DNA of 64,000 bases from Coleofasciculus sp. LEGE 07092 (GTDB taxonomy: Bacteria; Cyanobacteriota; Cyanobacteriia; Cyanobacteriales; Coleofasciculaceae). The translations under genes and the position numbers were made by a program. Every line of letters begins with the position of its first letter. Positions within the stretch are counted from its first letter, which is position 1. Of the stretch, positions 17,985 through 27,842 are shown piece by piece. The stretch spans positions 62,001-126,000 of the forward strand of contig NZ_JADEWY010000001.1 in assembly GCF_015207375.1 (NCBI RefSeq), given 5' to 3'. The notes beneath the pieces are model-generated. The model was not told where the DNA came from. It searched no databases and saw only the letters and a list, made by a program, of their open reading frames with translations.

Positions 17985-19745
17985 TCATGAAGCGGCTAGT
18001 TCTGGTGAATCGAGTAAGTTATCAATCGTTTGCTGCATTTGAGCGATCGCTTGCAGTTGGTAATCACCAACTTCCTGAATTTGATTGAGTGCAGTTGCGA
18101 TCGCCTCTAGCGTCTGCCGGATTTCGTTAAGAGCCTCCTGTCTTGGTTGTAATGTCTCTTGGTAAAACTTGACTTGACTCTCAATCTGTGCTAGCGAAAC
18201 TTTCAGAGACTGCCAGTATTCCTCCAAGTTTTGGAGTTCAGCTTGTTTTACCTCTTGTTCCCGAGCTTGTTGAGCAACCATCTCTTCAGCTTGACTGAGG
18301 CTCTGGCGCATTTGCTCAACTTGGCTTTCCAGTTTTTGGAGTTCGGCTTCCTGTTGATTTCGCTGGGCTTCTAATTGATTCAAAACCGGCCCTAAATCAA
18401 TTTTCTGACCGTCTGCACCATTATCCGTTACAACTCCTTGCCGACGCCGCAATACCCGCTGGTGCTGGTTAAGAATCTCTTCTCGTTCCCGCAGATTTCG
18501 GCGCGAACCCACCAACGATTCATCAAGCAATTGGTAACGGTCTTGTTCGTCGATTAGTTCATCCCCTAGAGTAATACGGTCATATTCACTCGCTTGATTA
18601 ATCTTGACTTGTACTTCCTCTATCGTTTGGCGTTGGAACGTCAGCTCCTCTTCCTGATCGTTAACAAAACGCTTGACTTTTTCCAAATCCTGTTCTAGGT
18701 TTTGCACGACGTTCTGAAGCTCACCGAGGGGCATATTTTCCAGCGCTTCGATATCCACTTGCTGGCTGATTTTGACATCGGCTGATGTCGTTGCCAAACG
18801 AGCTAATTGCTGATGTAATTCCTGCTGAGTTCGTAGCTGGAGGCTGAGCATATGCACCGACTCTTGCTTCATTTCCAGAGCATTTTGCTGTACCTTCAAT
18901 TCACCCTTAGCTTGCTCAACAGAGCTTTGGACTTGCTGCAACTCCTGCTTGCGGTTTTGAATCTCTTCGCCTTGAGCATCGACGTCGGTATGTTGTTGTT
19001 GAGCTTGTTGTTGTTCTTGTTCGAGCTGTTGCCAATCCTGCTCCAGCGCTGATTGCTGGCGCTCAACTACTTCAAATGCCCGATTCAATTGTTCCCGTAC
19101 CTCATCGGTGGGAGCAACAGCTCCCGATAGGCGATCGAGCAATTCCTGAATGACGGCAGCTTGCTCTTCGTCTAAGCCAACTGCACCGCCCCGTTCAGCT
19201 TCCTGTTCCTCGAAACGCCGCTGTTCGCCCCGCAGGTGTTCCCATGCTCCCTCCAACTCCTGACGATTGCGTTCAAACTCCTCTCTGAGTCTTTCTGCTT
19301 CTGCCTTAGAAGTTTCAACCTCTTGGCGTTGCTGATCGATTTGTTCAATTTCTTCTTCCAAGGCTTGCACTTGTTCAGCCCGAGCTTCGATTTCCATCTC
19401 GCGGCGATTCAGTTCCTGACTTTGATAAGTCAAAGACTGCTTCCACTGTTCGATTTCTTCTTCCTGGCTTTTCGACTTTTCCAACAGGCGAGAAAAATTT
19501 TGCAAGATCCCCGCTAATCGCAGTCCTGCTGCTTCTACCTCTCCCTGTATCTGTCGGCTGCTACCCAGGTTGAGGATTACCAAAGCACCATCACCCAAAC
19601 TACTGGCTTCGTCACCAGGAATCGTTTCTTCACCCGGTACGGCACTCCAACTCTGATCATTCCGCTGACAAGCCAGCAGTTTGAGTTCGGTCTTACTGCC
19701 AAAGGGTCCCGTTTTCTGCTTTTTTACTTCTGCTAGATACAGCAC
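17985..19745 (-). CDS. hmpF: HmpF, pilus motility taxis protein
   Basis: A 586-residue protein. The short globular N-terminus (MLYLAEVKKQKTGPFGSKTELKLLACQRNDQSW..., about 1-80) is characteristic. Residues about 85-575 are almost continuous coiled coil, rich in Gln and Glu (for example QQEAELQKLESQVEQMRQSLSQ). In Nostoc punctiforme HmpF accumulates at leading cell poles and is needed for type IV pilus activity and directional gliding (established there). Here it lies divergent from the pilG-like gene across a 938-base spacer, so the two probably share regulation. The N-terminal match is strong; coiled coil alone would not be. Confidence 0.9.
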   Translation of the reverse strand: MLYLAEVKKQKTGPFGSKTELKLLACQRNDQSWSAVPGEETIPGDEASSLGDGALVILNLGSSRQIQGEVEAAGLRLAGILQNFSRLLEKSKSQEEEIEQWKQSLTYQSQELNRREMEIEARAEQVQALEEEIEQIDQQRQEVETSKAEAERLREEFERNRQELEGAWEHLRGEQRRFEEQEAERGGAVGLDEEQAAVIQELLDRLSGAVAPTDEVREQLNRAFEVVERQQSALEQDWQQLEQEQQQAQQQHTDVDAQGEEIQNRKQELQQVQSSVEQAKGELKVQQNALEMKQESVHMLSLQLRTQQELHQQLARLATTSADVKISQQVDIEALENMPLGELQNVVQNLEQDLEKVKRFVNDQEEELTFQRQTIEEVQVKINQASEYDRITLGDELIDEQDRYQLLDESLVGSRRNLREREEILNQHQRVLRRRQGVVTDNGADGQKIDLGPVLNQLEAQRNQQEAELQKLESQVEQMRQSLSQAEEMVAQQAREQEVKQAELQNLEEYWQSLKVSLAQIESQVKFYQETLQPRQEALNEIRQTLEAIATALNQIQEVGDYQLQAIAQMQQTIDNLLDSPELAAS

Positions 19746-20683
19746 ACCGATCGTCCTCTTTACATAATCTTGTGCCCAATCCTTGACCAGGCTAACGCGA
19801 ACTGAAGCTTAGTCAATCTGAGCGAAGCTGTTCTTAGGTCATCATGACCGACCGAAACCTGTAGATCGAGCAGTTTTGTTTGCTATTTGAGATCTTCATA
19901 GAATTTATCAGCCTAAGGTAAAAATTCGCTAAGACTCTTAGACGGCTGCGGTTAACCCTGTTTGGGTAAACCCCTTGACCAGAACTATTCCCATGTCACG
20001 AAGCAACTCTCTAGTTACCACTCTGGCAGTATTACAATTAATTATAATTTGCTACAAAAAAAAATTATAATTTTTGGATTTTGACGGAAACCAGTCTTCC
20101 CTTATAGCCGTACTCGGTGGTACAAAGAAGCGATGTCAAAAACAGCTCCTTTATCATAGAGCTGCTTCCCTATCAGATTCAAGCTTTATTACCGTTTTCG
20201 TGGGAGGTTCCTGGTATTCCTGTTGTTCCCTCTCCCCAAGGGTGAGGGCTTTCGGGGCATTTGCTCACAATTTTTCCAACTCAAAGCCTGGAAATTTCAA
20301 TTGAACTATTGAATTTAGTTAGAATTCCAGGATAGCATTACTCTGTTGTAATGCTGTAATGCAGCCGTAAAATCCTGGCTTTTTTTTGCTAGTGCATTCC
20401 AAGCCAGCCCAAAACGAAGAATTGTCCAACTGCATTTTTTTACTGATGTAGAGTTTAATTGTCTAGAAAGAGCCCATCTGCGCCAGTCCCAGTTGAACAG
20501 CAAGGGTGCAGATAGATGCTCTAAGCCGAGAGGCAGGAGGGAGAGAGAGCTTCATTGATGGGACACAGTAGTAGGGACAGGCTTCACATGTTGTAACCCT
20601 TGCGGACACTCTGGAAGCAGCGATGGGTGGTTGTAGTTAAGTTTCAGCATCGACCAGGTTTTTAGGAGTACATTTAAAGATAA
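19746..20683. promoter_or_regulatory. 938-base divergent spacer between hmpF and the pilG-like gene
   Basis: This is the largest gene-free stretch in the window. It should hold promoters for both transcription units. Visible structure includes an AT-rich inverted repeat (AATTATAATTT at 20040 and AAATTATAATT at 20062), a C/G-rich small repeat (CCTCTCCCCAAGGGTGAGGG near 20229), and AGGAG 15 bases before the pilG-like ATG. A 76-codon plus-strand frame (20074-20304) spans the repeat and looks spurious. A leader or small RNA is possible. I cannot place a promoter with confidence. Confidence 0.55.
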
Positions 20684-21988
20684 ATGCAGGGATCGTTAAA
20701 TGAAATTGATATCCGTAGCATCCTGCAACTGATCGAATTAGGTCAGCGAACAGGCGAACTTTTGGTGGAGGCGCACAGTTCCCATGCCAGTAGTACGGGT
20801 AACGATGTCAATAGCAAAGGTTTCACCTTTGGTCGTCCCTACTCAGAAACCAACGCTCGAAAACCGGGACCGTTTTGGTTTGTTTTCTTCCTCAACGGAC
20901 AAATTGCCTACGCTGCCAACAGTGATGGTAGCCTATCGCGCCTGCACGATTATTTGCGCCGCTATAAAGCAGATGCGGCTCTGGATGAGTTGGAACGTCC
21001 GTCACTTGAGGCAACGAATGCACCAGAATACGCTTATTTGTGGGCATTGCTTGAAAAGCATATTATCACACCAGCCCAAGGACGCAGCATTCTGCAAAGC
21101 ATGGTACATGAAACCCTCTTTGACCTGTTAAGCCTCCACAATGGGTACTTTGTCTTTGAGCTGGGTCCTGCACTAGCCCCCCAACTGACAACTCTCGAAA
21201 TTGCCCCACTGGTGACAAAAATAATGAAACAAGTGCAGGAGTGGAAGCAATTTCATCCTCATATTCAATCCCCTAATCAATGTCCGATGATTGCCGATAA
21301 GCACCAGTTAGGGGCAGTGCTGCCGGAAAAAGCCTTTAGAACCCTAGAGCGTTGGGCAGATGGCAAAACATCTCTGCGCCAGATGGCTCGCTATTTAAAT
21401 CGCGATATTCTAACGGTAGCTAGGGCAATATACCCCTATATTCAACAAAATTGGATTCAATTACTGGTTTCAACAGCCCACGAGATACCCCCGATGCAAC
21501 AGCAATGGGAATTCGCCAGTGCGACCCATGCGCCTCGTGTCATTTGCGTGGATGATGATCTGGCAGTTGGCAAAACGGTGGAGTATATACTGCAAGCTCA
21601 AGGGTATGAAGTCAGAGCTATACAGAATCCTTTAAAAGCACTGAGCCTGGTTTTTCAGCTCAAACCTAATCTTATCCTGTGCGATTTAGTTATGCCAAAG
21701 CTGGATGGATACGAACTGTGCGGAATGCTGCGACAGTCCACGGCGTTTCGACAGACCCCCATTATCATGCTGACGGGTAAAGATGGCTTTATCGACCGAG
21801 TGAGAGCTCGCATGGTAGGGGCAACAGACTACTTGACCAAGCCCTTTGGAGCAAGTGAGCTGTTGATGTTATTAGAGAAATATGTCGGTCTAGGCAATCA
21901 AGAAAAAACTAGCTTAGATAATTCTTCTACTGAAGGATTAGATCAAGACACAGAAGACGCTGATATCACTAAGCCAGCCTCGGCTTGA
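20684..21988 (+). CDS. pilG: PilG/HmpA-like response regulator with PatA-type N-terminal domain
   Basis: A 434-residue two-part protein. Residues about 1-280 are a DUF4388/PATAN-type domain (MQGSLNEIDIRSILQLIELGQRTGELLVEA). Residues about 286-405 are a receiver (VICVDDDLAVGKTVEYILQ...NLILCDLVMPKLDGYELC...IIMLTGKDG...YLTKPFGASELL). The phosphoacceptor is the Asp of ILCDLVMP, and Thr and Lys switch residues are present. It is the first gene of the taxis operon and matches the layout of PilG in Synechocystis and HmpA in Nostoc. It should pass a phosphorylation state to the type IV pilus machinery. Confidence 0.88.
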   Translation: MQGSLNEIDIRSILQLIELGQRTGELLVEAHSSHASSTGNDVNSKGFTFGRPYSETNARKPGPFWFVFFLNGQIAYAANSDGSLSRLHDYLRRYKADAALDELERPSLEATNAPEYAYLWALLEKHIITPAQGRSILQSMVHETLFDLLSLHNGYFVFELGPALAPQLTTLEIAPLVTKIMKQVQEWKQFHPHIQSPNQCPMIADKHQLGAVLPEKAFRTLERWADGKTSLRQMARYLNRDILTVARAIYPYIQQNWIQLLVSTAHEIPPMQQQWEFASATHAPRVICVDDDLAVGKTVEYILQAQGYEVRAIQNPLKALSLVFQLKPNLILCDLVMPKLDGYELCGMLRQSTAFRQTPIIMLTGKDGFIDRVRARMVGATDYLTKPFGASELLMLLEKYVGLGNQEKTSLDNSSTEGLDQDTEDADITKPASA

Positions 21989-22304
21989 AGGGCAGGGCTA
22001 CCGTTGCCTAACAGAACTGGGACAAAAGCCGGACGTATACTTGTAGGAATTGAACCTAAATCCAGCTTGACTCCAAGCAAGAGAGAGTAGAGGGGATTGT
22101 TCGCGTTACAATCACCTCAGGGAACTTCTATACCCATCCATGCTGCATCAATCGGCGCTCCAGCTTGCCAAATTATGGAGGAGGGGTCAATCGCGATCGA
22201 GCCATCATGAGTGATACTTTAATCATTACTGAGTTTATGTTTAAGTGTAAAGTCTTGGTCATGTTCGGAGTTCACCGGATCGTTGGTGAGTCAGGTAGGG
22301 AGTT
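21989..22304 (+). promoter_or_regulatory. 316-base spacer inside the taxis operon
   Basis: No gene is visible between the pilG-like and pilH-like genes. The spacer includes a GCGATCGA-type site near 22192 and ends with AGGGAG two bases before the pilH ATG. Its length suggests an internal promoter or a leader that allows the receiver, CheW and receptor genes to be expressed apart from pilG. Confidence 0.4.
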
Positions 22305-22670
22305 ATGAGTACAGTTCTGGTTGTAGAAGATAGTCTGGCACAACGGCAGATGATCTCAGACCTCCTTAAAGGAAGTGGGTTGACGGTCACTGTGGCAAGT
22401 GATGGCGTGGAAGCGTTAGAGCATATTTTGCAGTCTTGTCCAGATGTCGTGGTGTTAGATATCGTTATGCCTCGCATGAACGGTTATGAAGTGTGCCGTC
22501 GTCTGAAAGCTGACCCGAAAACGCAGAATGTGCCAGTTGTGATGTGTTCTTCAAAAGGTGAAGAATTTGATCGCTATTGGGGTATGAAACAAGGTGCAGA
22601 TGCTTACATTGCCAAGCCCTTTCAGCCTACTGAGTTGATTGGCACGGTGAAACAACTACTGAGGGGATAA
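22305..22670 (+). CDS. pilH: CheY-like response regulator (PilH/HmpB)
   Basis: A 121-residue stand-alone receiver domain: MSTVLVVEDSLAQRQMISDLL, phosphoacceptor Asp in VVVLDIVMPRMNGYEVC, switch residues in VVMCSSKGEEFDR and IAKPFQPTELI. It has no output domain, as expected for a CheY/PilH protein that interacts with a partner. AGGGAG lies just upstream of the ATG. It lies 25 bases upstream of the CheW gene, so the two are probably co-translated from one message. Confidence 0.9.
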   Translation: MSTVLVVEDSLAQRQMISDLLKGSGLTVTVASDGVEALEHILQSCPDVVVLDIVMPRMNGYEVCRRLKADPKTQNVPVVMCSSKGEEFDRYWGMKQGADAYIAKPFQPTELIGTVKQLLRG

Positions 22671-22695
22671 GTTATAGAGGTATTTATTAAAGATA

Positions 22696-23226
22696 ATGAT
22701 TGGCAATCCGGATTTTTTAACTGCCACTGGTCAAGATCAATCCCCGGAATTTCAGGAACTAGAAAGTCCTGAAGGTGAGCTATATTTGCGATTTTATGTA
22801 CCGTCTGGTAATGAATTTGCCCTACCTGCTACGGGTATTAGAGAAGTGCTTGAACCATCACCTAACCAAATCACAACCATTCCCAATGCTTCTTCCTTAC
22901 TGTTAGGGACGCTTAATATGCGAGGGCGAGTCATTTGGGTATCTGATTTGGGTCAGTTTCTAGGAGACGCGACCCCTATCAATACAGACCGTCCAGAAAT
23001 TCCGGTCATTGCTGTCGAAGACCAAGACACAATGGTGGGTTTAGCGGTTGATCGGATTGTGGATATGGACTGGCTCGATATTGAGCAGTTGCAGATGCCG
23101 ACGAACGTGCCGGATACTATGGCTCCTTTTTTGCACGGAGAGTGGTTGTTAGACCCAGGGTCTAATAAAGTGTTACGACTTTTAAATCAGGTGGCAATTC
23201 TACGATCGGCACGGTGGGCAGCATGA
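22696..23226 (+). CDS. pilI: CheW-like adaptor (PilI/HmpC)
   Basis: A 176-residue CheW domain protein (LYLRFYVPSGNEFALPATGIREVLEPSPNQITTIPNASSLLLGTLNMRGRVIWVSDLGQFLG..., VIAVEDQDTMVGLAVDRIVDMDWL). It should link the receptor encoded next to a CheA-type kinase at the membrane array. The domain fills the protein apart from about 25 N-terminal residues. The kinase it needs is not encoded in this window. Confidence 0.92.
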   Translation: MIGNPDFLTATGQDQSPEFQELESPEGELYLRFYVPSGNEFALPATGIREVLEPSPNQITTIPNASSLLLGTLNMRGRVIWVSDLGQFLGDATPINTDRPEIPVIAVEDQDTMVGLAVDRIVDMDWLDIEQLQMPTNVPDTMAPFLHGEWLLDPGSNKVLRLLNQVAILRSARWAA

Positions 23227-23364
23227 ACACAAAACTAAGGTAAAAGGGAAAAGATTGAGATTGGTAATTTTTTGTTCAGCGTGGGATGAGTCTGGTAACA
23301 GATAAACCCTAACTAACAACCAATAATCAATTACTTTTTCCTGATGAGCAGCGGGAGGAGGCAA

Positions 23365-26337
23365 ATGGCATCAAGTACAGATTACGTGCAGGAATACGGA
23401 CAAGCGCAAAAAGCCTATATGCAAGGCAGTTATGAAGAAGCTGCCGAGATCGTCAATCGGTTAATCGAAGATTTTCCAGACGATCCTAGTGCGCTTTTAT
23501 TGCGAGGTCATATCTATTGCTATGGATTGCAGCAATACGATGTAGCGAGGGAACAGTATGAGTTGGTACTTAACCTAACGTCTGAACCCGATTTTATCGA
23601 ATATGCCAATAGAGGTCTAGAAGATGCCAATCATTTACCGCATCAAGCAGATACCGCAGATTCGGCAGCATCAACCCAAGAATTTGATGAAAGTTATCCG
23701 GATATTGGCAAAACCGATGATCTGAGTGATACTCCAACATTTGAAACCTGGCAAGAGTTGGACACCTCAGATCAGTCAGACGCTTTTGACTTGGGTGCTC
23801 TGGATTTCGATGACGCGATGGGAGATGATTTTCCCCAAACGGCAGATCAACCCTTTGCCGATCCCTTTGGCGATTCAGACTTCGAGCAAGAGACGACGGA
23901 GCAGACTGTCGATGGCTTATCTGAAGATGATATATATCCCTTTGCCTTGACAGAGGAGGCAGAGGGTGACGAGCCTTATATCTTGGAGGAAACATCCACT
24001 GAATTCGATCTGGATGCTGACAATTTTGAGAATGCCGCTCTAGATGATGCAACAGGCAATTTCTTCCCAAATGTGTCAGATGAGCCGACAGCCGCTACCT
24101 TTATGATGCCTTCTACCAGCGAAGACTTTGAACTGGAAGCAGTCTATGAAGAAGACTCAGAGCCATTTGACTCAGCCTTCCCATTAGATGATGATTTATC
24201 AGAACCAGGAACAGGGACGGTTGGCTTCGAGGAAGACTTAGAAGGCGAGTCTTACGATTCAGGCTACCCTGTTTTTGAGGACGAAACACTGTTAATGAGT
24301 TCAGGGGAGCTTGAAGAAAGCTTTCCAACTGATACCGAGGACTTTGACTATAGCGGTGAAGAACCGGAAGTTTCAAGGGAATCATTTCCTGAAGGTGATT
24401 ATACCCAAGAGGATCAAAGCTTTGATCGCAATGGGTTTAATTCTCAGGAACACTTTGACTTTGATAACTTTGACGATACCTTTGGCAGCGATTCCTTTGC
24501 CATGGACGAAGTAGCTGAAGCCGATACCGCCAGCTATTCGGGAATGGAGGGCGATCGCAGCGCCACAGAGGGTTTTTTGGATGCGTTTGATGTCTTTGAC
24601 GACGATCTCGGTTCTATTCCTGATTTCTCCCTTGAGGAACGAGAAGAGATGTCTCACCCAGGTGCGAGTGAATCGGATTTCGATGTGTTGAGCAATAGTG
24701 GGATGGTCGCGGGTTCGACTGGTGCCATTGGATTAAGTGAAAATGGCGATCGCCCAGCTGCCACTCAGAGCTATCCTTCAAACACCAGTAACGATGAAGA
24801 AGTCTTTAGTATCACTGGGAACTCTTTAGAGCAAGTTCCCGTATTCAACCAACCGAAAGAAACCGATCATGAACCGATCGTCAGCGTTGAACAGGGTTGG
24901 TTAGCTCCCTTTGAAAATGCTTCTCTCAAACAAAAACAGTGGATTACGGCTCTTGCTGCTGGCGTAGTTTCGATGGTTATGGTGGCGGTGGTGAGCTTCG
25001 TAGCCGCGAGTACGGCAACAGACGAAAAACCGAGTGTCGTCAACCATCTGCGCAAGACAGGCGGTTTCATGACCCTAGCGGCGGGAATTGGCAGTTTTGC
25101 AACCACTCTTTTTCTAACGCGACTCACAACCCGCCAGATTCAACGGGTGACTGCTGACCTGCAAAGCCAGTTTGATGCAGTTGCTCAAGGCAATCTTAAC
25201 GTCAGCGTCCCCGTTTACTCAGAAGGCGAACTCGGTCAGCTTGCATCGGGTTTCAACCAGATGGCACGGGTGATCTTGACTACCACCAGCGAAGCGCAAC
25301 GGAAGGCGGAAGAGCAAGAACAGGCAAAAGAAGATTTGCAACGCCAGGTGATTCGGTTGCTGGATGACGTAGAAGGAGCCGCACGCGGCGATCTGACTGT
25401 GCAAGCTGAAGTGACTGCCGACGTTTTGGGTGCTGTTGCCGACTCCTTTAACCTGACCATTCAAAACCTGCGGGAAATTGTCCAACAGGTGAAGGACGCA
25501 GCACGTAAGGTGACGAAGGGTTCTACAGATAGTGAATCCTTTGCCCGCGCCCTCTCTTCCGATGCCTTGCGCCAAGCTGAGGAACTAGCCGTTACCCTCA
25601 ACTCCGTGCAAGTGATGACCGACTCGATTCAGCGGGTAGCTGAGGCAGCGCGAGAAGCTGAGGAAGTGGCTCATTCAGCATCGGAGACGGCGCAGCGAGG
25701 CGGTGAAGCTGTAGAACGCACCGTGGCAGGGATTTTGCAAATCCGAGAAACAGTAGCAGAAACGACCCGAAAAGTCAAGCGTCTTGCCGAATCATCCCAG
25801 GAAATCTCTAAAATCGTGGCAGTGATTTCTACCATTGCTTCCCGTACCAACTTATTGGCTCTCAATGCCAGTATTGAGGCGGCAAGAGCCGGAGAAGCGG
25901 GTCGAGGCTTTGCGGTGGTTGCTGATGAAGTGCGACAGTTAGCCGACCGAGCGGCAAAAGCTCTGAAAGAAATCGAACAAATCGTGATGCAAATTCAGAG
26001 CGAAACCGGTTCAGTCATGACTGCTATGGAAGAAGGAACCCAGCAGGTCATTGATGGCACCAAACGGGCAGAACAAGCCAAGCGAGCACTGGAAGATATC
26101 ATTCAAGTCTCCAATCGCATTGACGCCCTTGTGCGCTCAATTAAAGCCGATACCGTGGAGCAAACAGAAACCTCTCGTGCCGTTGCCCAAGTCATGCAAT
26201 CGGTAGAGCTAACGGCTCAAGAAACCTCCCAAGAAGCCCAGCGAGTATCCAGTGCGTTGCAAAACCTTGTTGGTGTGGCGCGAGACCTACTAACCTCTGT
26301 GGAACGCTTTCGTGTAGAATCCAATGATAGCAGATAG
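23365..26337 (+). CDS. pilJ: Methyl-accepting chemotaxis protein (PilJ/HmpD-like) with TPR head and acidic linker
   Basis: A 990-residue receptor of the pilus taxis system. Order: TPR-like helices (about 1-90; [23 protein letters not shown]), a very acidic low-complexity linker (about 95-515), two membrane spans (about 526-548 and 566-585) joined by only about 17 residues, a HAMP domain ([27 protein letters not shown]), a second HAMP-like segment, and the MCP signalling hairpin with [33 protein letters not shown]. There is no periplasmic ligand domain. An ATG at 23344 is in frame, but GGAGGAGG precedes the ATG at 23365, which decides the start. The next gene is an MlaE-type permease. Confidence 0.9.
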   Translation: MASSTDYVQEYGQAQKAYMQGSYEEAAEIVNRLIEDFPDDPSALLLRGHIYCYGLQQYDVAREQYELVLNLTSEPDFIEYANRGLEDANHLPHQADTADSAASTQEFDESYPDIGKTDDLSDTPTFETWQELDTSDQSDAFDLGALDFDDAMGDDFPQTADQPFADPFGDSDFEQETTEQTVDGLSEDDIYPFALTEEAEGDEPYILEETSTEFDLDADNFENAALDDATGNFFPNVSDEPTAATFMMPSTSEDFELEAVYEEDSEPFDSAFPLDDDLSEPGTGTVGFEEDLEGESYDSGYPVFEDETLLMSSGELEESFPTDTEDFDYSGEEPEVSRESFPEGDYTQEDQSFDRNGFNSQEHFDFDNFDDTFGSDSFAMDEVAEADTASYSGMEGDRSATEGFLDAFDVFDDDLGSIPDFSLEEREEMSHPGASESDFDVLSNSGMVAGSTGAIGLSENGDRPAATQSYPSNTSNDEEVFSITGNSLEQVPVFNQPKETDHEPIVSVEQGWLAPFENASLKQKQWITALAAGVVSMVMVAVVSFVAASTATDEKPSVVNHLRKTGGFMTLAAGIGSFATTLFLTRLTTRQIQRVTADLQSQFDAVAQGNLNVSVPVYSEGELGQLASGFNQMARVILTTTSEAQRKAEEQEQAKEDLQRQVIRLLDDVEGAARGDLTVQAEVTADVLGAVADSFNLTIQNLREIVQQVKDAARKVTKGSTDSESFARALSSDALRQAEELAVTLNSVQVMTDSIQRVAEAAREAEEVAHSASETAQRGGEAVERTVAGILQIRETVAETTRKVKRLAESSQEISKIVAVISTIASRTNLLALNASIEAARAGEAGRGFAVVADEVRQLADRAAKALKEIEQIVMQIQSETGSVMTAMEEGTQQVIDGTKRAEQAKRALEDIIQVSNRIDALVRSIKADTVEQTETSRAVAQVMQSVELTAQETSQEAQRVSSALQNLVGVARDLLTSVERFRVESNDSR

Positions 26338-26338
26338 G

Positions 26339-26425
26339 GTCATTGGTCATTAGTCACTAGTCATTGGTCATTAGTACGGTAGCTTAATTCTAAAAACAAA
26401 GGACAAATGACAAAGGACACATGAC
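26339..26425. repeat. Inverted heptad-repeat pair before the MlaE-type gene
   Basis: Five tandem seven-base units of the form GGTCATT/AGTCATT (26339-26373) are followed about 20 bases later by complementary-type units (ACAAAGG, ACAAATG, ACAAAGG, ACACATG). The second array runs into the start codon of the permease gene, and its AAAGGAC probably serves as the ribosome-binding site. Confidence 0.75.
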
Positions 26426-27203
26426 AAATTCCAATTCCAGCTTGAGGTCGTGGCTCGAACGCTTGCTGGCAGCGATGTTCTTGGGAGGACAAGTGGTCTT
26501 GCACCTACTGGCTGGAAAAATCCACCGACGCAACACCCTCGATCAAATGGCAGCGGTGGGACCTGAATCGCTCACTATCGCCATGATTACTGCTGGTTTT
26601 ATAGGGGCAGTTTTTACAATACAGGTGACACGGGAGTTTATCAATTTTGGTGCCACGAGTGCAATTGGAGGTGTTTTAGCACTAGCATTGAGCCGAGAAC
26701 TTGCGCCCGTACTGACAGCAGTGATTTTGGCGGGGAGAGTGGGTTCGGCTTTCGCCGCTGAAATCGGCACGATGCGAGTGACTGAGCAAATTGACGCACT
26801 TTATATGCTTAAAACAGACCCCATTGATTACCTGGTGATTCCTCGCGTCTTGGCTTGCTGTCTCATGCTGCCACTGTTAACGATTCTAGCAATTATTCTC
26901 GGCATGACTGGAGGAATGCTGATTGCCGAGAATATGTACAATATTCCTCATTCGGTATTTCTCGATTCAGCTCGCAAGTTCTTAGGAGTCTGGGACTTGT
27001 GCAGTGCAGCTATTAAAGCGGCTTGCTTTGGTATGCTGATCGCGGTTATCGGTTGTAGCTGGGGATTAACAACCACCGGTGGAGCCAAAGGAGTGGGTCA
27101 ATCAACTACCACCGCTGTTGTTACAGCTCTACTGGCAATCTTTATTGTCAACTTTTTCTTATCTTTGTTGATGTTCCAAGGGACTGGCAGTGCCGTGATT
27201 TGA
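26421..27203 (+). CDS. MlaE-family ABC transporter permease (Ycf63-like)
   Basis: A 260-residue membrane protein of the MlaE/Ycf63 family, permease part of a lipid-trafficking ABC transporter. Family features are LTIAMITAGFIGAVFTIQVTREF, ELAPVLTAVILAGRVGSAFAAEIGTMRVTEQIDAL and CSWGLTTTGGAKGVGQSTTTAVV. Five to six spans are visible. In Synechocystis the homologue slr1045 follows pilGHIJ (slr1041-1044) and was linked to lipid transport and acid stress; the same order here implies long conservation. The ATPase and MCE-domain partners are not in the window. Its start codon lies in a heptad repeat. Confidence 0.92.
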   Translation: MTNSNSSLRSWLERLLAAMFLGGQVVLHLLAGKIHRRNTLDQMAAVGPESLTIAMITAGFIGAVFTIQVTREFINFGATSAIGGVLALALSRELAPVLTAVILAGRVGSAFAAEIGTMRVTEQIDALYMLKTDPIDYLVIPRVLACCLMLPLLTILAIILGMTGGMLIAENMYNIPHSVFLDSARKFLGVWDLCSAAIKAACFGMLIAVIGCSWGLTTTGGAKGVGQSTTTAVVTALLAIFIVNFFLSLLMFQGTGSAVI

Positions 27204-27314
27204 GGATACGGGCAACCTGCAGAACCTTGAGGGGTTGACTGGGGAGCGTGGTGTAGAGACACCTTATCATTAAAGTATATTTGTTGGCGTTGATAATAAA
27301 GGGATTTAAATAAA

Positions 27315-27704
27315 GTGACTTCTGCTGCCTCTTCTTCTACATCGACGCAAATCGTTGAGCTTTCTCCAAGCTATACCCTGCCGTTAGCTTTGCTTCTTAT
27401 TGCTCTACCGATATTGCTGATCCAAATTTGGGTAAGCTTGGCAATCGCTCTTTTCGGGTTATTTTTAATGGTTCAAGCAGCAACAATCCGCCTAAAATTT
27501 ACAGAAACAGCACTGGATGTTTACCGCTCTCAGAGTCTAATCCGGCGCTTTCCCTATCAAGACTGGCAAAATTGGCATATTTATTGGTATTCGGTACCAA
27601 TTCTGTTTTATTTCAAAGAAGTCAATAGCATTCACTTTCTCCCGATTCTGTTTGACCCAAAGCAGCTAAAAATTTCTCTGGAACAATACTGCCCCAGACT
27701 TTAA
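27315..27704 (+). CDS. DUF3119 family protein
   Basis: A 129-residue protein conserved in cyanobacteria and plastid-bearing plants. Residues about 18-55 are two hydrophobic segments (YTLPLALLLIALPILLIQIWVSLAIALFGLFLMVQ). A small PH-like soluble domain follows (FTETALDVYRSQSLIRRFPYQDWQNWHIYW...NSIHFLPILFDPKQLKISLEQYC). The start is GTG at 27315. Function is unknown. It lies between the permease and the DUF3086 gene on the same strand. Confidence 0.8.
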   Translation: MTSAASSSTSTQIVELSPSYTLPLALLLIALPILLIQIWVSLAIALFGLFLMVQAATIRLKFTETALDVYRSQSLIRRFPYQDWQNWHIYWYSVPILFYFKEVNSIHFLPILFDPKQLKISLEQYCPRL

Positions 27705-27842
27705 ATCTAGTGGCAGCTTGACAGTGTTAGAGGTCAGTTGTTGAGCGTGGCAATTGACCTGAACTCCTAATCAGAATTGGGTGCCATCGGCTCAACTATT
27801 GCTGAATCTTTGTTAGTTGTTAATTTTTAGTTTAGTTACTCG

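Noticed and set aside
20074-20304. 76-codon plus-strand frame in the hmpF-pilG spacer
   Set aside because: It crosses a C/G-rich dispersed repeat, has no convincing ribosome-binding site and resembles no family.
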